DNA of 64,000 nucleotides from Aquilaria yunnanensis (Eukaryota > Streptophyta > Magnoliopsida > Malvales > Thymelaeaceae). This document shows positions 11,582-23,390 of this stretch, piece by piece. Location of the stretch: NCBI GenBank assembly GCA_039654915.1, contig CM077595.1, positions 48,391,501 through 48,455,500 on the forward strand. Direction: 5' to 3'. The position numbers were made by a program, and so were the translations under genes. The notes under the pieces were generated by a model. It was given only the letters and a program-made list of their open reading frames with translations. It was not told where the DNA came from and made no database searches. Numbering within the stretch: the first letter of the stretch is position 1; each line of letters starts with the position of its first letter.

Positions 11582-14500
11582 ATCTCCCACTTGCACTAAA
11601 AGCCAATCATCCATGTATCTAATACCGATGGATCTAGAATGGCTATCATGCTTCTGCTGCGTAAGGGGCTTTGTCAGTGGATCAGCAATGTTGCTGTCTG
11701 TCGAAGTCCTGCATATCTTTACATCACTCCTCTCGATGATCTCCTTGATGAGATGATAGCGTCGGAGTATGTGTTTGGATCGCTGGTGAGATCGAGGTTC
11801 CTTAGCCTGTGCGATTGCTCCATTGTTGTCACAATAGAGCTCTATCGGGTCGACAATGCTTGGAACCACTCCAAGTTCAGTGATGAACTTCTTGATCCAA
11901 ACTGCCTCCTTCGCAGCATCAGAGGCGGCAATGTACTCAGATTCTGTTGTAGAGTCAGCTACTGTCTCTTGCTTTGAACTCTTCCAGCTCACAGCACCAC
12001 CACCAATACAAAACACATAACCAGATTGCGATCTAAAATCATCCTTATCGGATTGGAAGCTTGCATCGGTGTAACCCCTTACAACGAGCTGATCTTCACC
12101 TCCAAAGACCAAGAATGCATCCTTAGTCCTTCGTAAGTACTTAAGGATGTTCTTAACAGCTGTCCAGTGACTTTCACCGGGGTTCGATTGGTACCTACTC
12201 GTCATGCTCAAAGCATATGAGACATCGGGACGAGTACATATCATGGCATACATGATAGATCCAATTGCTGAGGCATATGGAATCTTACTCATGCGCTCTC
12301 TCTCCTCGGTTGTACTCGGACACTGAGATCTAGAAAGAGTGATACCATGTGACATGGGCAAGAATCCTTTCTTGGAATCTTGCATGCTAAACCTCTTTAG
12401 CACCTTGTCAATATATGTACTTTGACTTAGGCCAAGAAGCTTTCTAGATCTATCTCTATAGATCCTGATGCCTAACACATAGGCTGCTTTACCCAAGTCC
12501 TTCATAGAGAAACATTTCCCTAGCCAAGTCTTCACAGACTGTAGCTCAGGAATGTCATTCCCGATGAGTAGTATGTCATCTACATACAACACCAAGAAGA
12601 CAATAGCGCTCCCACTAACCTTCTTGTAGACACAAGGTTCATCTTCATTTTTGATAAAACCAAACTCTTTGATTGCATCATCAAAACGAAGATTCCAACT
12701 TCGAGAAGCTTGCTTCAGTCCATAAATGGACCTTTGCAATTTGCACACTTTATTGGCATTCCCAGGAGTGACAAAACCCTCAGGTTGTGTCATGTACACA
12801 TCCTCAAGTAGCTTTCCATTTAGGAATGCAGTTTTGACATCCATTTGCCATATCTCATAATCATAGTGTGCAGCAATAGCAAACAAAATTCGGATGGATT
12901 TAAGCATAGCAACTGGTGAAAAAGTTTCATCATAGTCAATACCATGAATTTGCTTGAAACCTTTTGCAACCAATCTTCCCTTAAAGGTAATCACATTACC
13001 ATCCATGTCAGTTTTCTTCTTGAAAACTCATTTGCACCCTATAGGTTTTACCCCTTCAGGTGGGTCAACCAAAGTCCATACTTGGTTTTCATACATGGAT
13101 TCCATCTCAGATTTCATGGCCATTAGCCACTTCTCAGAGTCAGGCCCCGACATAGCTTGTTGGTAGGTTGTGGGCTCATCTTGATCCATGAGCATCACAT
13201 CACCGGTGTGAGTCACGAGAAATCCATATCTCTCGGGCTCACGCCGAATCCTACCAGTCCTACGTGGGCTTTGTGCTACAGGAACAGACTCTTGAACCAC
13301 AACATCTTGTGGTGTCTGTTCAGGTTCCATTTCAGGTTCGATGTCTTCTTGTTGTTCTTGAATTTCTTCAAGTTCTACTTTCCTCCCACTAGTTCCTTTA
13401 GAGATAAACTCTTTCTCCAAAAAGACACCAGTTCGAGCAACAAACACTTTTTGCTCAGAGGGATTGTAGAAATAGTAACCCTTTGTTTCTTTGGGATACC
13501 CAACAAAAAGACATTTTTGAGATTTGGGCCCTAGTTTGTTAGAGGATTGACGTTTTACATAAACATCACAGCCCCAAATCTTCATAAAAGACAAATTGGG
13601 ACGCCTCCCACTCCATATCTCATATGGTGTCTTTTAAACCGATTTAGATGGAACTCGGTTTAGTGTAAAAGCGGCTGTCTCTAGAGCATGTCCCCAAAAG
13701 GAGTTTGGAAGGTCAGCTTGACTCATCATGGAGCGAACCATGTCTAACAGAGTTCGATTTCTCCTTTCAGAAACACCATTCCATTGAGGTGTACCTGGTG
13801 GAGTGAGTTGTGATATTATACCACACTCCTTCAGATAGTCAAGGAATTCTCGATCCAAGTACTCTCCACCTCGATCTGATCGAAGCACTTTGATACTCTT
13901 CCCGAGTTGATTCTCTACTTCATTCTTGAATTCTTTGAACTTTTCAAAGGATTCTGACTTATGTCTCATAAGATATACATAGCCATATCTGCTGAAGTCA
14001 TCAGTGAAAGTAATGAAGTATTGGGAACCTCCTCTAGCTTGTGTAGACATAGGGCCACCTACATCACTATGTATGAGTCCTAGTAAGTCATTAGCCCTTT
14101 CACTTTGCCCTGTGAATGGGGCTTTGGTCATCTTGCCCAACAAACATGACTCACATGTCTCATATGATTCAAAATCAAATGAGTCCAAGAGTCCATCCTT
14201 ATGGAGCTTGGATATGCGGGTCTCATTTATATGGCCCAAGCGACAGTGCCAGAGATAGGTCAAGTTTGAATCATTTAATCTGACCTTCTTGGTATTCACA
14301 TTATAGATTGGATCTTCAAGGTCTAGAACATACAACCCATTGCTAAGTTGAGCACTACCATAAAAGATTTCATTCAAATAAATAGAACAACATTTGTCCT
14401 TTATTATAAATGAAAAACCTTTCTTGTCCAAACAAGAAACAGAAATCAAATTTCTACTAATAGTAGGCACAAAGTAGCAGTTGTCTAATTCTAAAACTAA

Positions 14501-15547
14501 TCCACTAGGTAAAGTGAGAACATAAGTCCCTACGGCTAAGGCAGCAACCCTTGCTCCATTTCCAACACGTAGGTCCACTTCACCTCGGGCCAATCTTCTA
14601 CTTCTACTTAGATCCTGCACATTTGCACAAATGTGAGATCCACATCCAGTATCCAATACCCAAGATGAGGAAGTAGAAAAGTTAGCCTCTATAACAAAAA
14701 TACCTGAAGTGGAAGTCTTACTTCCCTTTTCCTTAGCAAGTTCTTCAAGATAGAGCTTACAGTTGCGCTTCCAGTGTCCAGGTTGCTTACAATGGAAGCA
14801 CTCCCCTTCCTTTGCCACACCACCCTTTGGTTTCAGTGCAGCTGAAGAAGAACTAGCATTGGACTTTCCATTAGCTTTATCCTTCTTCTTGTTGGCTTTT
14901 CCCTTTCCCTTGCCCTTTTGAACCATCAAAATGGGCTTAGCCTTCTTAAGGTTTTGCTCAGCAGTTCTCAACATGTTGAGCAATTCAGGAAGGGACTTGT
15001 CTAGGTCGTTCATGTTATAGTTCATGACGAACTGACTGTAGCTTTCAGGCAACGATTTCAAGACTACATCGATAGCCAACTCTTTCTGAAGAGCAAATCC
15101 CAAATTCTCAAGATTCTCAATGTACCCAATCATCTTGAGCACATGAGGACCCACGGGACTTCCCTCAGACATCTTGCACTGAAACAATGCCTTAGAGGTC
15201 TCAAACCTCTCATGCCTAGCTTGCTCTTGGAAAAGCATTTTGAGATGTTCGATCATATCGAACGCCCCCATGTTCTCATGTTGCTTCTGAAGCTCAGATT
15301 CCATGGTAATAAGCATGAGGCATGCAACATCCAAAGCATCATCAGAATGCCTCTTGTGAGCATCCCTTTCAGCTCTTGGAGCAGTGGCAGCAGGCTCATT
15401 CGGAATGGGCTGCTCTAGGACATATGCCTTTCTCTCTTGTTTGAGGACTATCCTCAAGTTTCGGTACCATTTGAGAAAGTTGGTCCCATTCAGTTTTTCC
15501 TTCTCAAGGATCGATCGCAATGAAAGTGTCGATGTGTTTTGTGCCAT
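11576..15547 (-). pseudogene. gag-pol: Copia gag-pol polyprotein of C1, two nonsense mutations
   Basis: One uninterrupted frame of 1323 codons plus stop, except for TAA at 13634-13636 and TGA at 13028-13030 (the latter replaces the Trp expected in a GCKWVFK-type motif). Domains in order: UBN2-like copia Gag, CX2CX4HX4C zinc knuckle (residues about 250-263), aspartic protease SWVLDTG (DTG at about 299), integrase HHCC finger and catalytic core (HSDVGG Asp about 495, DRGGEY, and the ERRNRT glutamate), reverse transcriptase with YVDDILL (12575-12586), and RNase H (YTDAS, TTESEY). The start is the ATG at 15547 (MAQNTSTLSLRS). The reading frame passes through the polypurine tract, and its last codon and stop, TGT TAG, are the first six bases of the LTR. 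With only two point mutations the copy is nearly intact. Confidence 0.95.
11582..11592 (-). other. Polypurine tract of C1
   Basis: The minus strand reads AAGTGGGAGAT immediately before the LTR start TGTTAG. This is the usual plus-strand priming site of plant copia elements, and here it is also coding sequence for the C-terminus of gag-pol. Confidence 0.85.
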
Positions 15548-17054
15548 GGTTATCTACAACAGTAAATATGCAGTGTAAGAGTCATGTATTTTAATTCATT
15601 TAATAAGGACTTTTATTAAATGATACTCCCACTATTTTCCTCAAAATAATAACCCTCGATATTATTTCGGAACACCTCGGCGCTAAGGTATTCTAGTGGG
15701 CCAAGATCCATATTTGACCACAACCTGAGTCAGCTTTGGCTTTTCTCTCAAGTTACAGCTATTTAGGTAGGCAACTCATTGCCAATTGCATCTTATGCAA
15801 CTCTTGGATAGTTGGGTGAACAACACTTGTCCAAGCTCATCTCATGAACTTAAGCCCAACTCTATGCCTCTAAGTCCCTAATCCTATTAGGATGACTTAG
15901 TTAAGTCGAACCCAAAGTTAGCAGTTTGGATATCACTATTATCCCATCGCGCCTTACCAAGATGAACATAGGTACTTTGCTTTGGCAAACCCACCTAATG
16001 TTGATCAAAGTCTTGACGAGTGCCAACATTTGGAAGGCATCACATTTAATGACTTAATATTTGTTTGAGGGATTTTATCTTTTGATCTCACCAATTTGTT
16101 ATCTCCGGTTGTTTTATACATGCATCACATACAAATATAAAACATGCATCTCATGCTTACAAGAAATAAACGTGACATGGTTATAGCCCAAACTATGTGA
16201 TATTCTCAAGCCAATGAGAATATCATAAAAGCCTAAGAAAAGAAAAGAGTCTTCACAAGCTCCTTCTCTTCCTTTCTTGGCTGCCTTTTTGTTGTCACCT
16301 CCTTGGACATACCACCTTGGACGATCCCATAATGCACCATTACATCAATAATAGAAACCTCGAGTTACATTCGAGGGGAGTAAGGTGAGAAGAGAATGTA
16401 CAATGAGAGTGATAAGAAAAGGCACGACTCGCAGGCCGTATTTACAAGTACAACCAATCAAGGGCTATAACCATGCACCATGCTTCAAACACCAATCAGC
16501 ATATCATGTGAAATCTCATTCAACAAAGATGCATGCCAATTTTCGCGTGTTGATTAACCAGTTTTTATTTATGTGGCGCTTCGCATACGGCGGTCCCGCT
16601 GGCCGGTCAGCGGGCGGTGGTTCCGCTGACCGGTCAGCGGACGAGGGGAGCCGCCCTTGCGGGGGGCGTGGGGGGCAGCGCCCCCCGGCGCAAAAAATTG
16701 TCTTACAATTGCTTAGCCCGAAATCTTCTATTTCGAGAAAGTAGGCACCCGAGACTCCTCCATTCGAGCCACCAAAAATACCTTACTTTCGGTGCCCGAA
16801 CAGGCCGAATCCGAACAAACCTAGGGTTTTTGCAACTATTGCAAGAATCCTAATCCATATAGGTATCTCATACCTATCAATTTCGGTTAATCTCATTAAC
16901 CAATTTGTGTCGTTTCTTCATATATCTCATATGTTCATTACGAATTTCGGTTTCATGCATCATGAATCAATCTAATTAATCATGGCCGAAAACCAATCGA
17001 AGACATAGCATCATGCGATTCAACACTCAATCCCGATTTAGGGTTTCACCAGTA
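15548..17054 (-). other. 5' leader of copia element C1, no gene
   Basis: About 1.5 kb between the primer site and the gag ATG without a convincing coding region. The only distinctive element is a GC-rich island at about 16585-16695 with perfect palindromes (see separate entry). A long structured leader would carry packaging and translation signals. This role is inferred. Confidence 0.7.
16591..16692. repeat. GC-rich palindromic island in the C1 leader
   Basis: It contains the imperfect 20-bp palindrome at 16595-16614, the perfect 18-bp palindrome CCGCTGACCGGTCAGCGG at 16623-16640 and a G-run/C-run inverted repeat (GGGGGGC...GCCCCCC, about 16669-16686). It stands out from the AT-rich leader. 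The likely consequence is a strong RNA structure. Confidence 0.75.
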
Positions 17055-17066
17055 GCTCTGATACCA
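17055..17066 (-). promoter_or_regulatory. Primer binding site of C1 (initiator tRNA-Met)
   Basis: The minus strand reads TGGTATCAGAGC, one base inside the LTR end. It is the well-known complement of the 3' end of plant initiator methionine tRNA, used to prime minus-strand DNA synthesis. Confidence 0.93.
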
Positions 17067-17067
17067 C

Positions 17068-18483
17068 TGTTGGGTTTCGGGAGCCAAACAGCGCAGCGGA
17101 ATTTAACCGAAACCCTCCAGGATCCAAGTGAAACGGGGTAAACCGGGTGTTCGAAAATTTCATACCTAATTTTCGGTTGAGATCTCTCACTCAACTGTAG
17201 AGTCGAATCACAAAACCTGAACAGTTGACGTGTTCAGGCTCTCTATGGTATCCACACGAGCCTCTCGGGATCACCACGCTTCCACCACGTCCCGGCAGAT
17301 GTGTTTCTCTTGCGCTCGCAGTGCTAGCTTGCGTCCTCCAAGGAATTGCAAGAGAAGAGTGCGGCTGTCCTTTTGGGAGGCTAGGGCAAGGAGACCTGCG
17401 AATTTCTCACTTAAAAGTTGTATTTATAGTGAGACTCAACTTCCAGGCCTAATGGGTTTCAAAGCCCTAATCCAATTAGGATTTAATTTCGGGCTTAATA
17501 ATGGCTCAACTCCTTGGCCCATTATTAATATGAAATTAAAGTGAAACCATAACCCAAATAATTAGCCCATGCACTCTAATGATCCAAATAGCTCTATGTG
17601 TGCGACCCAATAGGCTCTTGCCATATTGGCAACGATCATAAATCACATTTATGATCATAAGCAATGAGCGGTGTCTAGCAACACATCATTGCTACCCAAG
17701 TGACAAGATTGTCGGTGAATCGACTAAACCTTTATGATCATCACCGATATATGCCATTGTCCCTTTGTCCAAGATATCAAGACTAAGCACGAGACATGGA
17801 ATGTGTCACTCTCGTATAGCCCAATCTTTGGTTTCTTGATTACCGAGTAGACTAACTTAAACTGATGACATTGATATCATATATCAACTCATCGGAGCAT
17901 GGCCATGCATTTTCAAAGTCTCACTATATCAAGGGGCCCAAAGATATCACTCCCGTTACATAGGAGGGACAAATCCCATCTTGATCATACAAATCCCTCC
18001 GCATGATATGTGACATACCCAATGACCTCCTTCAAGTTCACTCAGTTACGAGCAACAAAGGAAAGTATCAAAGTATGTGACTCACATGTAGGGAACCTTG
18101 ATGATCTTAGGTCGAAGGACTACATATACCATGATCACTATGAGAATCACTTATGACACTCATATAACGATCCATGAAGTGTTCTCATGGTGGGTCGGTC
18201 CAGTACACAAGTTCTCCAACTTGTACCCATATGTAGACTACATATCTCATATTAGTCTCCACATATGCTAGTCATTATGTATTATTGCAACCCGCTCCAC
18301 AATAATACTAGACTAGGGACGTTTAAGAATATCATTATTCTAGGGTTACAATTATGTTTATTACGTTACGCAGAAACAAAACAACAAACAAAATTGCTGG
18401 ATTAATGCCTCAATAAAATATCATGACTTAATGTGCAAAAATACAATCATCTCATGACTGGCTTTTTGGGCACAACACTAACA
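17068..18483 (-). repeat. 5' LTR of copia element C1 (1416 bp)
   Basis: Same length as the LTR at 10166-11581 and different at about five sites by eye. Minus-strand TATA box TATAAATA at 17421-17428. It is followed by the second target copy TGCGT at 18484-18488. Confidence 0.95.
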
Positions 18484-18571
18484 TGCGTCTCCTTCTTTGG
18501 TGGCGAAGGTGACAGTCAAGTACTTTACATCAAGGCGAATGTGCAAATTTCCCTGTGTCTGTCTGCCGAGG
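18484..18571 (-). pseudogene. pol: Element B pol fragment between two copia insertions
   Basis: A short minus-strand stretch encoding part of the protease C-terminal region of element B (similar to GNLHIRPDVKYLTVTFATK in E). It is bounded on the left by the target duplication of C1 (TGCGT) and on the right by that of C2 (CGAGG, 18567-18571). Confidence 0.9.
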
Positions 18572-19987
18572 TGTTGGGTTTCGGGAGCCAAACAGCGCAG
18601 CGAAATTTAACCGAAACCCTCCAGGATCCAAGTGAAACGGGGTAAACCGGGTGTTCGAAAATTTCATACCTAATTTTCGGTTGAGATCTCTCACTCAACT
18701 GTAGAGTCGAATCACAAAACCTGAACAGTTGACGTGTTCAGGCTCTCTATGGTATCCACACGAGCCTCTCGGGATCACCACGCTTCCACCACGTCCCGGC
18801 AGATGCGTTTCTCTTGCGCTCGCAGTGCTAGCTTGCGTCCTCCAAGGAATTGCAAGAGAAGAGTGCGGCTGTCCTTTTGGGAGGCTAGGGCAAGGAGACC
18901 TACGAATTTCTCACTTAAAAGTTGTATTTATAGTGAGACTCAACTTCCAGGCCTAATGGGTTTCAAAGCCCTAATCCAATTAGGATTTAATTTCGGGCTT
19001 AATAATGGCTCAACTCCTTGGCCCATTATTAATACGAAATTAAAGTGAAACCATAACCCAAATAATTAGCCCATGCACTCTAATGATCCAAATAGCTCTA
19101 CGTGTGCGACCCAATAGGCTCTTGCCATGTTGGCAATGATCATAAATCACATTTATAATCATAAGCAATGAGCGGTGTCTAGCAACACATCATTGCTACC
19201 CAAGTGACAAGATTGTCGGTGAATCGACTAAACCTTTATGATCATCACCGATATATGCCATTGTCCCTTTGTCCAAGATATCAAGACTAAGCACGAGACA
19301 TGGAATGTGTCACTCTCGTATAGCCCAATCTTTGGTTTCTTGATTACCGAGTAGACTAACTTAAACTGATGACATTGATATCATATATCAACTCATCGGA
19401 GCATGGCCATGCATTTTCTAAGTCTCACTCTATCAAGGGGCCCAAAGATATCACTCCCGTTACATAGGAGGGACAAATCCCATCTTGATCATACAAATCC
19501 CTCCGCATGATATGTGACATACCCAATGACCTCCTTCAAGTTCACTCAGTTACGAGCAACAAAGGAAAGTATCAAAGTATGTGACTCACATGTAGGGAAC
19601 CTTGATGATCATAGGTCGAAGGACTACATATACCATGATCACTATGAGAATCACTTATGACACTCATATAACGATCCATGAAGTGTTCTCATGGTGGGTC
19701 GGTCCAGTACACAAGTTCTCCAACTTGTACCCATATGTAGACTACATATCTCATATTAGTCTCCACATATGCTAGTCATTATGTATTATTGCAACCCGCT
19801 CCACAATAATACTAGACTAGGGACATTTAAGAATATCATTATTCTAGGGTTACAATTATGTTTATTACGTTACGCAGAAACAAAACAACAAACAAAATTG
19901 CTGGATTAATGCCTCAATAAAATATCATGACTCAATGTGCAAAAATACAATCATCTCATGATTGGCTTTTTGGGCACAATACTAACA
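18572..19987 (-). repeat. Solo copia LTR C2 (1416 bp)
   Basis: A single LTR of the C1 family, same length, with a perfect 5-bp target duplication CGAGG (18567-18571 and 19988-19992) inside the protease region of element B. It differs from C1 LTRs at a dozen or more sites by eye. TATA box at 18925-18932. A solo LTR with matching target copies is the product of recombination between the two LTRs of a former full element. Confidence 0.95.
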
Positions 19988-22106
19988 CGAGGATGGCGTT
20001 GTATGACGAAGGAACGTCCATGACTATGAACCTTGCCATGGTAGAGGCGAACAACTCAGCAGTTCCTTTCTCCGAAGTTCTTTTCATCATCAACGGGAGG
20101 TCGATCCACCCGAGGACAGGTAGCTCAGATGGTCCTACGCCGAACGTGGGTGAAGTAACAGCCTTGAGGTCACTCCTGGATACGCCCAAGCTTGGCAGCA
20201 AATGTGAGAACAAGACGTCTGCGTTTGACCCATCGTCCAGCAATACCCTCTTGACGTCCAAGTTTCCTATCCTCGCCATTATTAGCAATGGATCGTCATG
20301 GGGAAATACGATGGTGGAGCCATCCTCGCGGGCCAATTTTTTTGTTGGGCTCTGATATTCCATCACCGCTATCCCTCTGGCCCTTCTTTTTCTTTTCGAG
20401 GATGGAAGTCTGGTTGTGATCGTCTGTATTACTCCTGCCGAAGGTGGGGGACGCCTTCTCGGACTTCGGTTCCTTCGCCTGTCTGAATCGTAATCCTCGT
20501 CATCTGGCTTTCCTTCTTCCTCTTTTTTCCCCTTTGGGGAAGGCATTCTCAAATAACGCCGAAGCTGGCCTTGCTTTATCGGTGATTCAATGTACTTTTT
20601 CAACTGAAAGTAGTCTTCGGTGTCATGACCGTGATCACGGTGGAACTGACAGAACTTCTTCATGTTCCTTCTGTTGTCAGCAGTCATGCCCCTCGGTCGT
20701 TGGATTTGAGCCCCCTGTTTTTCCAACGCCATGAGGACGTTAGCCCTCGTGGTGCTCAGAGGTGTAAAGTTTTGGGGCTTCCTTCCTCCCACTCGCATTC
20801 TCCGAGGTCGGCCTAACTGTTCCATTGGACACCGGGCTTGCTGGCTGGACCCTTCGCCACGAGCGTGAATATGGTCAGCCTTCGGTCCGGTCATTCTCAG
20901 CTCTTCGGCTGTCATATGTTGTTCAGCCCTTTGGTAGAATTCTCCCAGCGTGTCCAGGGGATCTTTGGAGAATTCATAAAACAAGTGCGAATCCCTCCGG
21001 AGGCCCCTCGTCATGGCAAGGATGCGGATTTCGGGATGAAAGTCCGGAACACTGAGGGCCTCTCTGTTGAACCTCTCGACATAGTCACGGATGGTCTCCC
21101 CGTTTCTTTGTGCTATGTCAAACATCTGGACGGGCATCTTTGTTGTCGGCTTGCTCCCAATGAACTGTTGGGTGAACGCTGTGGACAGCTCCTGGAACCC
21201 CCTGATGTTTCCGGGAGGCAGGGAATTGTACCAGGCAGTTGTTGGTCCTGCGAGGGTGACTTCAAAGCACTTGCAGAGTGTAGCATCATCAGCCCCGTGT
21301 AGCACCATGCTGCATTTGTACTTTGTTAGGTGGGCCTGGGGATCAGTCCGACCCTCATAGGTCTCCAGCCGAGGTAGCCTGAAGTCACTTGGCATGGCCG
21401 CCTCGACCACTGTTCGGGCGAAAGGAGTTTCATCTCCAGAGACGATTTCAGTTAGCCTTGCCCAAACAGGCTTCCGTGCCACCTGCTGTTCCACTCTCTC
21501 CAGTGTTGCCAAGACTTTCTCCAGGAGGAGCGTAGCACTGGGCTCCTCTGCCTGGTGCTTGGAGGTTCTTCGGTAAAAGGACTATTGCCGTCTGTTCGGG
21601 GAGCGACTTCGGTACCGAGGTGAGGGGGACCTTGCCTCTGGCGACAAACTTCTTCTGGATGGGACTTCGGGTCGTTCAGACCTCGCTCTTTCCGCTAGCC
21701 GTGCTCCGAGGGGCAAGTTATCTGTCAAGGACTCTTCCCGTGCCTCCCCACTTCCCGAGCTATGATGGGTTGCCCTTGGGCTTTTCTCCCGAGGTCGTGC
21801 TGGCGAAGTCGGTTTTTGCGCCTGGGCTGGTTGCGGCCACCTTCGGTCTATCTGTTGTGTCATTTCAGCCACAATAGACCTCTGAAAGTCTTGTAAAAAA
21901 CCCATGGTGATGACAAGAGGGCGTTCCTCTTCAGGCAAGGAAGTCTCCGGGGGACTTTGTTCGGTAGCTGGTTGGGTCTCAGGCGTGGACGGGGACTTCG
22001 GGAGTCCTTTGTCCTTCGAACGCCGAGTTTCGACAACAGCTACCTGGGAGTAGGTTCCCACAGACGGCACGAAATGATGCCCCAAAGCATCTTCGTTTGC
22101 TGTCAT
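19988..22106 (-). pseudogene. gag: Element B gag and start of protease
   Basis: The minus-strand frame opens at the ATG at 22106, which lies in the LTR end, reads through the primer site, and encodes the Gag N-terminus, an Arg/Ser-rich stretch, the capsid-like retrotransposon Gag domain (MPSDFRLPRLETYEG onward), the zinc knuckle and the protease active site (LLDDGSNAD). A TAG at 21582-21584 replaces a Gln codon. The last cysteine of the knuckle is changed to Tyr (DTEDY instead of DTEDC), which should break zinc binding. The frame is cut at 19987 by the solo LTR and resumes at 18571. Confidence 0.92.
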
Positions 22107-23048
22107 GTTGACAGGTGGAGAGACTTCCTGAGGAGGCGAGTGCCTGGAGCTCCGGTTTCCCAGCTGAGTGTGCCTGAAAAGCTCAAAGAAGATGTTAGAA
22201 GGTCCCCGGTTTGCTTTTCCGGGGAGGACCCTCCGACGCCCAAGTCAGTTTTCTGAGTGAAAGTGGAGGAAGAACACTAAGGGATCAAGTGTCTTGCCTG
22301 TTTTGTGTTTTCTCAGAGGGAGGAAAATGCCCCATCCCTTTGCCCAGTCCCATTTCCTAGTATTTATAGGAGTAGCTAGTCCGTTCAGATCATGACACGT
22401 GTTCGGTCGGATTTGATCTGTACTTTTGGACCTAGGGGACAGGCAGCTGTTTGCAGCCTCCTTTAGCCCTGGACCCGGACAGGTTGTGTCAGGACTGGGG
22501 CGGCTGCGGCGTGTCAGTTCGCCGTTCTGATGTGACGTGTAGGGCTTGTGGGCGACATGTCAGAGGCTCCTTAAATGCTCATACCGTACTCCCGAGGTCC
22601 CCTAGGCGAGGTCGCCCTTCGGTGCGTGCACCCTCTTCGGATTCTATCCGTCCTTCGGTGCGAGCACCTCCTTCGGGATCTATCCCATAGTTCTGGGAGT
22701 TCCCTTGATGAACACCTTCTTCGGGACTCACACCCATAGTTAGGGGATTCCCTTGTTCAGGTGTTTCCTGTTCGGGGAAGATCCTCTTCGGGGCCTCTGC
22801 CTTCGGGGAGATTCTTCCTTGCTTCAGAGAGATGGCTCTCTTACCCGAAGACGGTCAGTTTGGCCCCTCGGTGGAGACGGTGTTGTCCTCGGAATTCCTG
22901 ACGAGCTAACCGAAGTCTCGAGCTCATAGTGTTTGACTTCGCACCTTCCGAGGTCAGTAAAAAGATCCTCTCTTGGGTGACGTCAGACTCCTCGGCCAAT
23001 ATTCTGGCAGGGAGTTACTACGGAGGAGGCAATAGCCTTTGGCTATCA
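22075..23048 (-). repeat. 5' LTR of Tat element B (974 bp)
   Basis: Same ends and length as 6623-7596. A minus-strand TATA box is at 22361-22368. A mutated primer site (TCGTGCCGTCTGTGG on the minus strand) adjoins its left edge. Followed by GGCCC, the second target copy. Confidence 0.93.
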
Positions 23049-23390
23049 GGCCCCCTCATCAGTACCTCATTGGGATTAGAGTCCCATATCAATTCACAGG
23101 AATTTGGGAAACATAGATCAACGAGATGAGTCCTTGGCGGAAAGTGTGCTCCTCGGAGTATGACCTACGGGAAAAGTAGGGTCAGGATGACCCAGACCTC
23201 CCCGCCGAAAGAGTTCTGCACCCGAGGAAAAAATCACCATCTCCTCGGCAACGAAGTCAAAACCCATTGCCCCGAGAGGTCGTCTATGACTTGACTTGCG
23301 GGCAGAAGGCGCCGACTTTACTTCCCAGGACACGACCACTGTTTGAAGTTACCCACCTCCGCGCAACACCGTGAAAAAGAGCAGAGCATT
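23049..23390. other. Left flank of relic element H, nothing recognised
   Basis: Continues the target flank of B. It is rich in CCGAGG/CGAAG words like other Tat sequence, but no reading frame of any length aligns by eye with gag or pol. Confidence 0.45.

Larger units (their letters stand above)
10166..18483 (-). mobile_element. Complete Ty1/copia retrotransposon C1
   Basis: An 8318-bp minus-strand element with two 1416-bp LTRs (10166-11581 and 17068-18483) and a perfect target duplication TGCGT (10161-10165 and 18484-18488). It is inserted in the pol frame of element B. In element orientation the LTRs begin TGTTAG and end CCCAACA. The primer site matches initiator tRNA-Met. The two LTRs differ at about five positions by eye, so the insertion is recent. 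The domain order protease-integrase-RT-RNase H makes it Ty1/copia. The long LTR suggests a Tork/Angela-type lineage, but I am not sure. Confidence 0.96.
6623..23048 (-). mobile_element. Tat-lineage element B with nested copia insertions
   Basis: A minus-strand Tat element with two 974-bp LTRs (6623-7596 and 22075-23048) flanked by the direct repeat GGCCC (6618-6622 and 23049-23053). Its interior is broken by a complete copia element (10166-18483) and a solo copia LTR (18572-19987), each with its own perfect 5-bp target duplication. Removing them restores one collinear gag-pol frame. The segment between the archaeal RNase H and the promoter of the antisense gene is missing (junction near 8214), so integrase, hairpin repeats and antisense gene body are gone. 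The LTRs differ at roughly 30 sites by eye. Confidence 0.92.

Noticed and set aside
17055..17066. tRNA gene suggested by the initiator-Met-like words at 17055 and 59710
   Set aside because: Only 12 bases complementary to the tRNA 3' end, at the primer position of the elements; no tRNA structure.
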